Made by a program: the position numbers and the translations under genes. The notes below the pieces were generated by a model that was not told the DNA's origin, made no database searches, and saw only the letters and a list, made by a program, of their open reading frames with translations. Shown here in pieces: positions 18,503-27,630 of a stretch of 64,000 nt of DNA. Where the stretch lies: positions 62,001-126,000 of the forward strand of contig USRT01000001.1 of assembly GCA_900557195.1 (NCBI GenBank). Reading direction: 5' to 3'. This DNA comes from an uncultured Clostridium sp. (GTDB taxonomy: Bacteria; Bacillota; Clostridia; TANB77; CAG-508). Position 1 is the first letter of the stretch, and the number at the start of each line of letters is the position of its first letter.

Positions 18503-19744
18503 CTAATTATTTAAGTTTTGTTTTATTTTATTCCATACTTCATTAGTTTTTAAATATTCTTTATAATGCTTGTCTACATTTTCAGAATATTCCTTAAATT
18601 CATCTAATAATAAATTAAAATTATTATTAGGAAATAATTTATTAATTTCTGGAACACTATCTTGCAATTTCTCATATGTTTCTGCTATTTTACTTTTATA
18701 ATTCTTTTTATCACTAATATAAAGTAATAATGGCTTATATTTCATCCAACCTTTACTTGCTTTTAAAAATCTAGTACCTATTTCAGATTCATCACCTTTT
18801 ATCTTTCTTAATGTAGATGGATATTTCTGTTTCATAATGCCTTGATATTTCAAAAAGCCATCATGAAAATGATATAATGGTACTCTTAAAACTTTAGAAT
18901 TATCTAGTAATGTAGAAAAAAATGTATCTTCTCCTCTTGCTCCAGGTGGATTATAAAATGCAGGAATTTTATCTAAATGTCTAAGATTTAAACATAATGT
19001 AGAACCTGCTATCCATTTACCAGCACCATTTTTTTGAATCTCATATACACCTTTTCCATCAGCAATTTCTGGGTCTGCATACGTAACACCATTATTTTTC
19101 TTAAAATTTTCTTTTATAGAATCCCATGAAATAATATCATTACTTATTGCTTCAATATATTTTCTAAACATATCTTCATTAATATCTTTATTAATTTCGA
19201 TATATGGTATTGGTGAAATATATCCACAATGGTAACCAATTGTTATATCACTATCTTTTATATATTCTAAATGTTTAGAAATATTATTTTGTTTTTTCCA
19301 TGTTATTGTATTATCATCATTTTTAATACAAGCTACTGGATATTCGTCATCATCCCAGAATAATAAACAATCATACTTAGATTTAGCAGCATAATATAAT
19401 AAAGTATTTCTTCCTTTTGCATGACCGTGTCCTAGTATTAAATCAACTTCTTTTTTAGTAAATCCATGTCTTCCAATCAACTTTTTCTTTTCTTCTTCTA
19501 TATCTTCTGGCGTTATATATCTAATTTTTATATTTTTATATACTTGTGGAAGTACACTATAAAAATCTACTCTTGTTGTCATTTGATATGATAAATCAAA
19601 CAAAATAAATATTGTTAATTTTATATTTAGATCTTTTAATTGTTCTAACATCTGATCATACATATTATTAATAACTTTACATACATTTGGTCTTCCTGTA
19701 ACAAAACCGATAGCTATTTTCATTGTATCATCCATCTTAAACAC
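18503..19744 (-). CDS. Probable GT-A-type glycosyltransferase
   Basis: The 413-residue protein begins MKIAIGFVTGRPNVCKVINN after a short lead. The segment YDCLLFWDDDEYP contains the acidic DxD-like motif that binds the metal and nucleotide sugar, and AGSTLCLNLRHLDKIPAFYN with GARGEDTFFSTLL resembles the acceptor side of GT-A enzymes (the ED pair). The C-terminal 100 residues are helical. The donor and acceptor are unknown. It lies ten bases upstream of the GT4 gene, indicating a shared transcript. Confidence 0.65.
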   Translation of the reverse strand: MFKMDDTMKIAIGFVTGRPNVCKVINNMYDQMLEQLKDLNIKLTIFILFDLSYQMTTRVDFYSVLPQVYKNIKIRYITPEDIEEEKKKLIGRHGFTKKEVDLILGHGHAKGRNTLLYYAAKSKYDCLLFWDDDEYPVACIKNDDNTITWKKQNNISKHLEYIKDSDITIGYHCGYISPIPYIEINKDINEDMFRKYIEAISNDIISWDSIKENFKKNNGVTYADPEIADGKGVYEIQKNGAGKWIAGSTLCLNLRHLDKIPAFYNPPGARGEDTFFSTLLDNSKVLRVPLYHFHDGFLKYQGIMKQKYPSTLRKIKGDESEIGTRFLKASKGWMKYKPLLLYISDKKNYKSKIAETYEKLQDSVPEINKLFPNNNFNLLLDEFKEYSENVDKHYKEYLKTNEVWNKIKQNLNN

Positions 19745-19751
19745 CTATCCT

Positions 19752-20384
19752 TTACATTATTTTCTCATTTATATCTTTAATAGAAATAATTCCTTCTCTT
19801 AATATATTTACTTTTCCATCAATCACCTTTACTATAGTAGAAGATATATTTTGCATGCATTCGCCACCATCTATAAAAGCATCTACTTTCCCATCAAAAT
19901 CTGGTTTAATATCTTCTAATTTTATCGAACTTGGTTTTCCAGAAATATTAGCACTTGGGGCTGCTATAGGTAAATTACATTTTTCTAGTATTTTTTTTAT
20001 AATATCATTATCTGGTATTCTAATTCCTATAGTATCATTATCTCCAGTTAATAAATCTGGTATTTGGCTTTTTCTCTTTTTTAATATTATAGTAATAGGA
20101 CCTGGCATAAAATTATCTATTATCTTTTCTTCTAATCTATTACTTATATAAGCATATTTTTTTATCTCTTCTTTACTTTTTACTAATATATTAAGTGCTT
20201 TTTCTTGTGGTCTTTTCTTTATATTGTAAATATTTTTTATAACATTTTTAGATAGTGCATTTCCACCAATTCCATAAACCGTTTCTGTTGGAAAAACTAT
20301 AATTCCATCTTGTTTTATTATATCTACTATTTCATCTAATTCATTATCTTTTATTGTATTTTTCCAATTGTAAAGTTTAGACAT
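19752..20384 (-). CDS. tsaC: Threonylcarbamoyl-AMP synthase (Sua5/YciO/YrdC)
   Basis: The 210-residue protein makes the threonylcarbamoyl-adenylate intermediate used for the t6A modification of tRNA. Motifs are GIIVFPTETVYGIGGNA, IKKRPQEKALNIL and PIAAPSANISGKPS. Its length is that of the single-domain form, without the C-terminal Sua5 extension. It is the first gene of a leftward run with the two glycosyltransferases, which looks like chance operon membership. Confidence 0.9.
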   Translation of the reverse strand: MSKLYNWKNTIKDNELDEIVDIIKQDGIIVFPTETVYGIGGNALSKNVIKNIYNIKKRPQEKALNILVKSKEEIKKYAYISNRLEEKIIDNFMPGPITIILKKRKSQIPDLLTGDNDTIGIRIPDNDIIKKILEKCNLPIAAPSANISGKPSSIKLEDIKPDFDGKVDAFIDGGECMQNISSTIVKVIDGKVNILREGIISIKDINEKIM

Positions 20385-20592
20385 TTTGCGCCTTCTTTCT
20401 TGCTATACATAATATTTTAATTTTACCATATATTACAAATATTGTCAAATTATTTGGATAGGTGCGTCTCATATGTATCATATCTTTTGTATTCTCTTTT
20501 TTTCTTTTATTTTCTTTAATTTTCTCCACATTTCATTCTTATATATATAACCAAAAATGTAATCTATATACATATAGTATATAGATTACATT

Positions 20593-21319
20593 TTAAAACA
20601 AATCTTCTATTTTATATTCTTTCTCCAATTTATCATTCATATACAATTTAGTTACAAGTTCTAATTCTTTTAATGAATTTTCAGATAAATTAAAAGAAAA
20701 TATCTTCTTGTCTGGAGCCATAACTATATATTTTATAGCATTTACAGTAGCCTCACTTATCTCTATACAAGATTTATCTACTCTTCCACAATCTTTACAC
20801 TTAAAACCACTATCATATAAACTGAAAAAACATATATCTTCTGTTTTTTTACATTTTGTGCATTCTTTTATTCTAGGAGTAAAACCCAAATAACATAACA
20901 ATCTTATTTTAAATACAGACAAAACTAAGCTTAAATTTTTATCTGTCTCAGCTATTGTATATAATGTATTTAAAACTAATTGTAGAATTTTATATGTATT
21001 TTGATTTTCATCAGTAACATCATTTATAATTTTAGTAATATGTGCTGCATATTTTAATTTATCTAAATCAATTCTAATCGGATAAAAGATTTCTATTGTA
21101 TCACAAGAATTAATATGATAAGAACTTGCTGCCTTATATAACATATATTCCCCAAAACATAAATATTGAGTGCCTGCCATAAGCAAGCTCTTTGGTCTTC
21201 TTGCACCGTTTGGCAGCACACCCAATCTTTCCTGTAGGGGTTAATAATGTCACCATTTTGTCAAAATCAGACATGTTGTTTTCCGAAATAATTATTCCCT
21301 TCGTCTTTATTATCCCCAT
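20593..21319 (-). CDS. recO: DNA repair protein RecO; CGG +1 shift
   Basis: RecO loads RecA with RecR. The protein starts MGIIKTKGIIISENNMSDFD with AAAGGTG well placed for the ATG at 21319; an ATG two codons earlier is too close to that site. Near codon 38 the frame reads GCC-AAA-CGG at 21208-21206 and the zero frame stops soon after. A +1 skip gives GGT and continues as GARRPKSLLMAGTQYLCFGE, the conserved RecO sequence. The zinc-finger cysteines (CTKCKK, CKDCG) and helical C-terminus follow. The joined length of about 241 residues is normal. The order yqzL-recO downstream of era is conserved in Firmicutes. Confidence 0.9.
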
Positions 21320-21428
21320 ACTCATTCACCTTTAAATTTTTTTCTATATTTTCCACTTCAACTAGTTCTAGAAATGTATCTATACTTCCTGTATTCTTAA
21401 AAGTATTCCATGCTAATTGTTTTATCAT
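21267..21428 (-). CDS. yqzL: YqzL-like small protein overlapping recO
   Basis: The ATG at 21428 with AAGGAGTG upstream opens 53 codons with the start MIKQLAWNTFKNTGSIDTFL, matching the YqzL pattern (aromatic-W-x-x-F-x-x-T-G-x-I-x-x-Y/F-L). YqzL lies between era and recO in Bacillus and many Clostridia, which is its position here. Its last 50 bases overlap the recO start in another frame, implying coupled translation. Function is unknown. Confidence 0.7.
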   Translation of the reverse strand: MIKQLAWNTFKNTGSIDTFLELVEVENIEKNLKVNEYGDNKDEGNNYFGKQHV

Positions 21429-21589
21429 GTGCAATCACTCCTTATCATAAAGCAATAAATTAACTTTAGTTTTATCATTTGCCTTTTTCCAAAAATTTAT
21501 TCTTACAATTTTTACAAAAATTATAAATTAATTTTATCTTTATATTTGTATTATAATTTTCCCATGTTTACTTTACAATTTTTTTATAA

Positions 21590-22498
21590 TTATGATTCTA
21601 ACTTAAATTTTTTTACAATTTTATCATCATTAAGCCAATCTTCTTTAATTTTAACCCATAATTTTAAGTTGATTTTTGTATCTAGCATTCTTTCTAAATC
21701 TTGTCTTGCATATGTTCCTATTCTTTTTAGCATATTTCCATCTTTACCTATTATAATACCCTTGTGTGAATTTTTTAAACAATATATTGTTACTTCAACA
21801 TCATAAATTGGCTTTTTTTCTATTGTCTTTCTTTTTTTCATTTTTTCAGTTTCTATATATAATCCATGAGGAACTTCGTCATTTAGAAGTTTAAGAGCCT
21901 TTTCTCTAACAGTTTCTTCTACCAACTGTCTCATAGTTTGATCTGTATATTCTTCTATATCATAATATGCAGGACCTTCATTTAAGTGCTTTTTTATCTC
22001 ATCTACTATAATATCAACATTTTTGTTTTTAGTTACAGAAACAGGAATAATAGCTTCAAAACTATATTCATCTTTATATAAATCTATAAGCTTTGCTAAT
22101 TTCTCTCTGTCTATTAAATCTATCTTATTAATTATTAAAATAACTTTTTGATTAGACTCTTTTATTTTATCTAATATTATTCTATCTCCTTTGCCTATTT
22201 CATCAGATGTTGCATCAACTACAAATAATATTACATCAACATCACCAATTGTTCCAAATGCTGTTTCTACCATAGTATTTCCAAGTTTAGATTTAGGCTT
22301 ATGAATTCCTGGTGTATCTATAAAAATAATTTGCAAATTTTCTCTATTTACAATAGCTCTTATAGCATTTCTTGTTGTTTGTGGTTTGTTTGCTATTGCA
22401 GCAACTTTTTCTCCTACCAAAGCATTTATAATGCTAGATTTTCCAACATTAGTTCTACCAACCATAGAAACAAACCCTGATTTAAATTTTTCTTCCAT
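21590..22498 (-). CDS. era: GTPase Era
   Basis: Era is an essential GTPase for 16S rRNA maturation and 30S assembly. The 302-residue protein has G1 GRTNVGKSS, G3 DTPGIHKPK, G4 NKID, and a C-terminal KH domain with HKGIIIGKDGNMLKRIG. Length is normal. It leads the era-yqzL-recO run. Confidence 0.97.
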   Translation of the reverse strand: MEEKFKSGFVSMVGRTNVGKSSIINALVGEKVAAIANKPQTTRNAIRAIVNRENLQIIFIDTPGIHKPKSKLGNTMVETAFGTIGDVDVILFVVDATSDEIGKGDRIILDKIKESNQKVILIINKIDLIDREKLAKLIDLYKDEYSFEAIIPVSVTKNKNVDIIVDEIKKHLNEGPAYYDIEEYTDQTMRQLVEETVREKALKLLNDEVPHGLYIETEKMKKRKTIEKKPIYDVEVTIYCLKNSHKGIIIGKDGNMLKRIGTYARQDLERMLDTKINLKLWVKIKEDWLNDDKIVKKFKLES

Positions 22499-22700
22499 AA
22501 TTCCTCCAAAGTTTTTGTTATATTATATAACTAATTATTTGCTAAATTTGTAAAAAAATAGTACTGTAACACTTTATTTTTACAAGATTATTCTAACACA
22601 TGAAAATATTAAAGTCAAAGTAATTACAGGGCTTTTCTTAAATTTATTTTGAAGATTCTCTGGCATACATTTTTTATTTCTCAAATATGCCACACATAAA

Positions 22701-22740
22701 CAAAAGAGAAGCCATGTCATTGTCAACTTTAGGCTTCTCT
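22701..22740 (-). terminator. Terminator of the pyrimidine cluster, in a 395-base gap
   Basis: AGAGAAGCC and GGCTTCTCT form a stem that on the minus strand is followed by TTTTGTTT, about 150 bases beyond the stop of the amidohydrolase gene. The rest of the gap 22499-22893 is AT-rich; another weak inverted repeat (GGCATA/TATGCC) lies at 22660-22695. I see no gene in it. Confidence 0.75.
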
Positions 22741-22893
22741 ATATAAATTTATAATATGCCATATTTTATCCAAATGTTATTATAAATAAAATTTATTAAC
22801 ACAAAAATGTTCTTCTTATAATAATATTACTTGTTATTGTGTCAACATGATTTTATCTTCCATTCATAGTTATATTTCTCATATTAAGAATAC

Positions 22894-24135
22894 TTATTTT
22901 ATCTCTTCTAAAAGTTTTCCTAAAAGACATACAGCCAAATTTATATCTTCAACTTCAGCAAATTCACTAGGTTCATGACTTACCCCAGTATTTGGAATAA
23001 AAAATACTATAGCTCCATATCTACAAACTTCATTCATATATACTGTATCATGTCCTGCTCCAGACCACATTTCCAAAATTGAATACTCTTTGGCACTCTT
23101 ACGTACTTTATTAACTAAATCTGGATTTAAGTGTAAAGGTATCCCTTGTTCTAATCTTTCTGTTATCACTTTTATATCTATATCTGGTAAATTAGATTCT
23201 ACCCTTAAAATTAATTCATTCATAAAGTTAGTCATTAGTTTATCATCTAATCCTCTCGCAGAAACAGTTGTTGATAGTTTTCCTGGTATTCTATTAATTG
23301 AACTACCTTCTATATCCACAACTCCTATATTGGTACGTAATCTGTCATTTATATTCATCTCATGGCGTAAACCACGGTAAATATTATATAATTCATTAAA
23401 TCCAACTAAAGCATCTCTTCTACTAGTCATTGGAATTGTTCCATCATGACCTCCTTTACCTATTAATGTAAATTTAACCCTTGATGGAGCTGCTATACTA
23501 CTTACTATTCCAATTTTCTTATTAGAATCAACTAACATTGGACCTTGTTCTATGTGTGGTTCTAAAAAGTATAAAAATTCAACCTTTTTATTTAATATTG
23601 GTAATTGTAAATATTTATTACATTCATGTAATTTATCGCCATATGTTAATCCCAATCCATCATTAAAACGCTCTGAAACTATAGGAATTGCTCTTAATTG
23701 TTCTGTAGATATTTTCTTACTTATAAATTTACTACCTAAACAACTTTTTCCAAAAACACTACTTTCTTCGCATTCTAGTGCAACAATTGCAATATTTTCT
23801 TTTATCTTCACATTATTTTCATTTATTGTTTTTATTGCAGCCATTCCACTAATAATTCCTACTAATCCATCAAAATTTCCACCATTTGGTACACTATCTA
23901 TATGTGAACCAATTCCAACAACTTTTATAGTTTCATTATCACTTACTTCATTATCTGCATAAAGAAAACCATAAATATTACCTGCTTCATCAGTATATAC
24001 ATCAAGTCCTAGTTTTCTCATTTCTGCAATTAATCTAACTTTAGCTTGTGTCTCTTCCTTAGAAAATGCAACTCTATTACCAGCTTCGCCTATATATGAT
24101 AACAAATAGGAAATATAATCATTATTTTCTTTCAT
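22894..24135 (-). CDS. M20-family N-carbamoyl-amino-acid / allantoate amidohydrolase
   Basis: The 413-residue protein belongs to the HyuC/AllC/AmaB group of dinuclear-metal amidohydrolases. Visible motifs are GIGSHIDSVPNGGNFDGLVG (first metal ligands), LEPHIEQGP and the late SGAGHDTVYM. These enzymes cleave N-carbamoyl groups (ureidosuccinate, ureidopropionate, other carbamoyl amino acids) or allantoate. As it ends a run containing dihydroorotase and dihydroorotate dehydrogenase, N-carbamoyl-L-aspartate is the most sensible substrate, which is inference. A ribosome binding site GAAGGTG precedes the ATG. Confidence 0.85.
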   Translation of the reverse strand: MKENNDYISYLLSYIGEAGNRVAFSKEETQAKVRLIAEMRKLGLDVYTDEAGNIYGFLYADNEVSDNETIKVVGIGSHIDSVPNGGNFDGLVGIISGMAAIKTINENNVKIKENIAIVALECEESSVFGKSCLGSKFISKKISTEQLRAIPIVSERFNDGLGLTYGDKLHECNKYLQLPILNKKVEFLYFLEPHIEQGPMLVDSNKKIGIVSSIAAPSRVKFTLIGKGGHDGTIPMTSRRDALVGFNELYNIYRGLRHEMNINDRLRTNIGVVDIEGSSINRIPGKLSTTVSARGLDDKLMTNFMNELILRVESNLPDIDIKVITERLEQGIPLHLNPDLVNKVRKSAKEYSILEMWSGAGHDTVYMNEVCRYGAIVFFIPNTGVSHEPSEFAEVEDINLAVCLLGKLLEEIK

Positions 24136-24173
24136 ATATTCACCTTCCCTTTTATGTATATTAAACTAAGTAT

Positions 24174-25457
24174 TTAAATAATAGTATTATCTTTATATAC
24201 TATATTTCCACCTACAATTGTATATACTACTTTACCTTTCAATTTCTTTCCAATAAAAGGTGAATTTTTAGATTTTGATACAATCATATCTTCTGTATAT
24301 GTATATTCAATATTTGGATTAAAAATTGTAAAGTCAGCATCTTTTCCTTCCTCAATTGTTCCTTTATCTATATTTATTAGTTTTGCTGGATTATATGACA
24401 TTAATTTTACCATATCTAAATATGAAATATACCCCTTATCCACTAATGCTGTAATTGTTACAGCAAGTGCAGTTTCAAAAGCAATTACTCCCCAAGGTGC
24501 AACAGCTAAACCTCTAGATTTTTCTTCTTTAGAATGTGGAGCATGATCTGTTACAATTGCATCTATTGTTCCATCTTGTAATCCTTTTATAATAGCTTCT
24601 ATGTCTTTTTTAGTTCTAAGAGGTGGATTTATCTTTGCATTTGAACCTGAAATTAAAGCATCCTCATCAGTAAGCATAAAATAATGTGGACATGTTTCAG
24701 TAGTAACTCCCACGCCTCTTGTCTTTGCATCTTTTACTAAAGCTACAGTTCCTTCTGTACTAATATGGCATAAATGAACTCTTGCATTATTTATACTAGC
24801 AATTGCAATTTCTCTTGCTGCCATTATCTCTTCAGACTCTCTGCAAACTCCTTCTACTCCTAATTTTTCTGCTACAGGTCCTGCATTTATTCCTCCACCA
24901 ATGAAATATTCATCTTCACAATGTGAAGCAACAAATTTTCCAAGCTTAGTTGTTTTTATAATAGCATCTCTCATTAATTTCGAATTCTTTAAAGGTACTC
25001 CATCATCTGAAAAAGCAATTGCTCCTGTTTTTACTTGTTCTTCGAAATCTACAAGTTCTCTACCCAATTCACCTTTACTTACTGTTGAATATGAAAATAC
25101 ATTACATAGATTAACTCTTTTTCCTTCTTCTATAATCCATTTTAAAACATCTGCATTATCAGGTACTGGTTTTGTATTTGGCATTGCACAAATAGTTGTA
25201 AATCCACCTTTAACTGCACTTTTACATCCACTTTCAATAGTTTCTTTATATTCAAACCCTGGCTCTCTTAAATGACAATGAATATCTACCATTCCTGGCA
25301 TAATATACAGACCTGTACAATCTATCACTTCATCTACATCTAATTCTAAATTACTACAAATAGTTTTTATCTTACCATCCTCAATCAATATATCAAGCTT
25401 ATCATTTGTATTAGTTGCATAATCAATTACAGTCCCATTTTTTAAAATTCTTCTCAT
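24174..25457 (-). CDS. pyrC: Dihydroorotase
   Basis: The 427-residue class I dihydroorotase interconverts N-carbamoyl-L-aspartate and L-dihydroorotate. Metal ligands are in DIHCHLREPGFEYKE near residue 58, the catalytic Asp is in VTDHAPHSKEEK and the substrate region is TTICAMPNTKPV. Length is normal. The gene is 38 bases upstream of the amidohydrolase gene, so both probably share a transcript. The reaction is reversible, so direction depends on the neighbours. Confidence 0.95.
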   Translation of the reverse strand: MRRILKNGTVIDYATNTNDKLDILIEDGKIKTICSNLELDVDEVIDCTGLYIMPGMVDIHCHLREPGFEYKETIESGCKSAVKGGFTTICAMPNTKPVPDNADVLKWIIEEGKRVNLCNVFSYSTVSKGELGRELVDFEEQVKTGAIAFSDDGVPLKNSKLMRDAIIKTTKLGKFVASHCEDEYFIGGGINAGPVAEKLGVEGVCRESEEIMAAREIAIASINNARVHLCHISTEGTVALVKDAKTRGVGVTTETCPHYFMLTDEDALISGSNAKINPPLRTKKDIEAIIKGLQDGTIDAIVTDHAPHSKEEKSRGLAVAPWGVIAFETALAVTITALVDKGYISYLDMVKLMSYNPAKLINIDKGTIEEGKDADFTIFNPNIEYTYTEDMIVSKSKNSPFIGKKLKGKVVYTIVGGNIVYKDNTII

Positions 25458-25518
25458 TTTCTACTCCCCCTAATACACAATCTAAAATTATTTATACTTT
25501 TATTTCAAATCACATCCC

Positions 25519-25590
25519 ATTTAAATGCACATGTCAACATCATAATAAATTATAAAATATTAACTATTGTAATGCAGTAACATTGTCTTT
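25519..25590 (+). repeat. Collapsed remnant of the foldback element (copy E)
   Basis: The left flank TTTAAATGCACATG and right flank AATGCAGTAACATTGTCT match the outer flanks of copies B and C with a few changes, but the 85-nt loop and most of both arms are missing. It lies between the prpF-like gene and pyrC. The loss of exactly the palindromic interior is what deletion through a hairpin would give. Confidence 0.5.
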
Positions 25591-25628
25591 ATAACTAAAC
25601 CCAAATATGAATATTGTACCTCATACAC

Positions 25629-26579
25629 CTATTCATAAGTATACACATTAATTTCACCTTTTAACTTTATATTAAATATTTTACAATCTGAAACTCTTCC
25701 TATATTATCAATTTTAACGCTTATTTTTTTACCTCCTTGTGGAGTTAAAATTTCATCTATTTCTAAATCTGGTCTATAAATAATCGAATTTTTTATTTTA
25801 GTCATTACAGCAATTGATAAAGTAGCTGTAATAGGCAATCCTTTATGCCATCTATCTAAATAAATAGTCCTTGCTGATAATCCATGATCACATAACACAA
25901 TAGCAATCTTCGGAAATTCACTTTTTTCGTCAAAATTATATCTTTTTATAATATTTTTTCTAATATTCTTTACTCTTTCTAAAATATCTTTATCACTTTC
26001 ATCTAAATGTAAAAGCTCCTCTTTGCAAGTTATTCCCAAATCCTTTGCATTAATTATTATATATGGATTCACAAAGTTAATTATTGAAGCTTTCACTCTT
26101 TCATAACCTTCATCTATATTAATTAATTCTGCTCCTTCAAACATTTTAATATCATTAATAGATTTTCCAATTAACTTATTAAATACCAAATCAAAACTAT
26201 TTTCTTTTCTAATAACAGACATCTCTAGGTTTGTATCTATATTCATAATAGTAATCTCATCTTGGAAATTATGTTTTTTATCTTCAATCATAAATGCCAC
26301 TCTAGCAGATGCTATCATTGAGTTACCACAATTTGCATTAGATTCAAAATCTAAAATTTCATCTTTTACTTTTATTTGTATAAATTTAAAATCATATTTG
26401 CTTTTACTTTTTGAATTAATAATAGCCATTTTAGAAAAATCAATGTTTTTTAATTTTAAAAAATAATATACTTCTAAAGCTTCTTTTTTCCAATCAATTT
26501 TATTTAGTACATTTTCTGAAACAATAACTGCTGTTGGTGATGGAGCACCAACTACATTAGTTAAATATACAGTTTTCAA
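25629..26579 (-). CDS. PrpF-like isomerase (diaminopimelate epimerase fold)
   Basis: The 316-residue protein resembles PrpF, an isomerase family sharing the DapF fold. The recognisable parts are the start VGAPSPTAVIVS and the NCGNSMIASARVAF segment, where the Cys-Gly-Asn motif normally holds a catalytic residue. PrpF proteins act on aconitate, oxalomesaconate or related carboxylates. Its presence inside a dihydroorotate gene run is unusual and suggests a role on an unsaturated acid, but nothing in the sequence identifies the substrate. A nickname from the methylcitrate pathway should not be taken literally. Confidence 0.65.
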   Translation of the reverse strand: MKTVYLTNVVGAPSPTAVIVSENVLNKIDWKKEALEVYYFLKLKNIDFSKMAIINSKSKSKYDFKFIQIKVKDEILDFESNANCGNSMIASARVAFMIEDKKHNFQDEITIMNIDTNLEMSVIRKENSFDLVFNKLIGKSINDIKMFEGAELINIDEGYERVKASIINFVNPYIIINAKDLGITCKEELLHLDESDKDILERVKNIRKNIIKRYNFDEKSEFPKIAIVLCDHGLSARTIYLDRWHKGLPITATLSIAVMTKIKNSIIYRPDLEIDEILTPQGGKKISVKIDNIGRVSDCKIFNIKLKGEINVYTYE

Positions 26580-26666
26580 ATTAATTAAATCTCCTACTTT
26601 TTTTATTAAGCTTCTTAATTCTTAAATCATTTTTCCAATCTTCGAATTAAATATCTAATCATAAAA

Positions 26667-27548
26667 TTAATTTGCAAATCCCGAAATTAAATCTCCCAAA
26701 CCATAAATATCTTCTTCTACACATTTTCTAGCTCTTATTAAAGTTTTTCCTGTTGCCTTTAAAGACTCTTTTATAAATTCTGGATGTTTTATTAAAAAAT
26801 CTCTCATTGTTTCATCTGGATTATTCATATAGCTATCTATCATTAGATATTGTTCTTTAGTAATACGTTCTTTCTCTAATGCTATTTTAAATAAGCTTTT
26901 GTCTACTTTAACTAAAGGATATGTAACTATATCATGTTTTGCTAATCTATTAGCTCCACCTTGCATTCTATCAACAATTGTTGCAGTCCATTTTATTTTT
27001 CCACCTAAATTTTCAATACTTGGTATCCACAAATTTACATAGCTTGCAGCTTCTGTAATTAAATCTGATATATGTAAAACATTTTTTCCTTCTAAAGTAT
27101 TAATTTCTTCTGTTTTGCTAAAGTCACTATTATTTAAAATAGCACTTAAATCTTTAAATATTGTAATATGTGGTTTTTTTAGAAGATATGCTACTATATT
27201 AGAAAATACCCAATCTCTTCTTTCTCCACCTGAAATATAATCTATTTCATTAATATCTATATTTTTAGAAATTGTTTCTACTAAATTATCTATAACAGAT
27301 TTATATATATTATTCGAATTATATTGTGATAATACTTGCTCAAAAACCTTTTTTGGTAATGTCCAATGGTCACTTAATGCTTCATCAATATTTGTTAATA
27401 AATTTTTTGATTCTTCTTCACTTCCATATAAAAACTCTGCATTTATAAAATACACTCCAATTTTTCCTGATGTATACCAAAATGGCTTATCTGCCTTGCA
27501 TGCATTAATCGCTTTTGTTTCAAATAAATTTGAAATTAAATCTTCCAT
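26667..27548 (-). CDS. Orotate phosphoribosyltransferase-like protein
   Basis: The 293-residue protein has a PRTase-like core: DYISGGERRDWVFSNIVAYL, HITIFKDLSAIL and the PRPP-loop region VLHISDLITEAASYVN. It carries about 80 extra N-terminal and 70 C-terminal residues compared with ordinary PyrE (about 210). Long PyrE-like proteins of this kind occur in Clostridia. It may condense orotate and PRPP, or release orotate from its nucleotide; the sequence does not tell. It follows pyrD copy 1. Confidence 0.7.
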   Translation of the reverse strand: MEDLISNLFETKAINACKADKPFWYTSGKIGVYFINAEFLYGSEEESKNLLTNIDEALSDHWTLPKKVFEQVLSQYNSNNIYKSVIDNLVETISKNIDINEIDYISGGERRDWVFSNIVAYLLKKPHITIFKDLSAILNNSDFSKTEEINTLEGKNVLHISDLITEAASYVNLWIPSIENLGGKIKWTATIVDRMQGGANRLAKHDIVTYPLVKVDKSLFKIALEKERITKEQYLMIDSYMNNPDETMRDFLIKHPEFIKESLKATGKTLIRARKCVEEDIYGLGDLISGFAN

Positions 27549-27630
27549 AAAACAACTCTCCTTTTAATTTATTTAAACTTTTCCAATGATACTATTTTTT
27601 CATTTGAATTACTCAAATAATCATACTTTT

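Noticed and set aside
23552..23962. 136-aa plus-strand ORF opposite the amidohydrolase gene
   Set aside because: It is an antisense shadow of a conserved gene.
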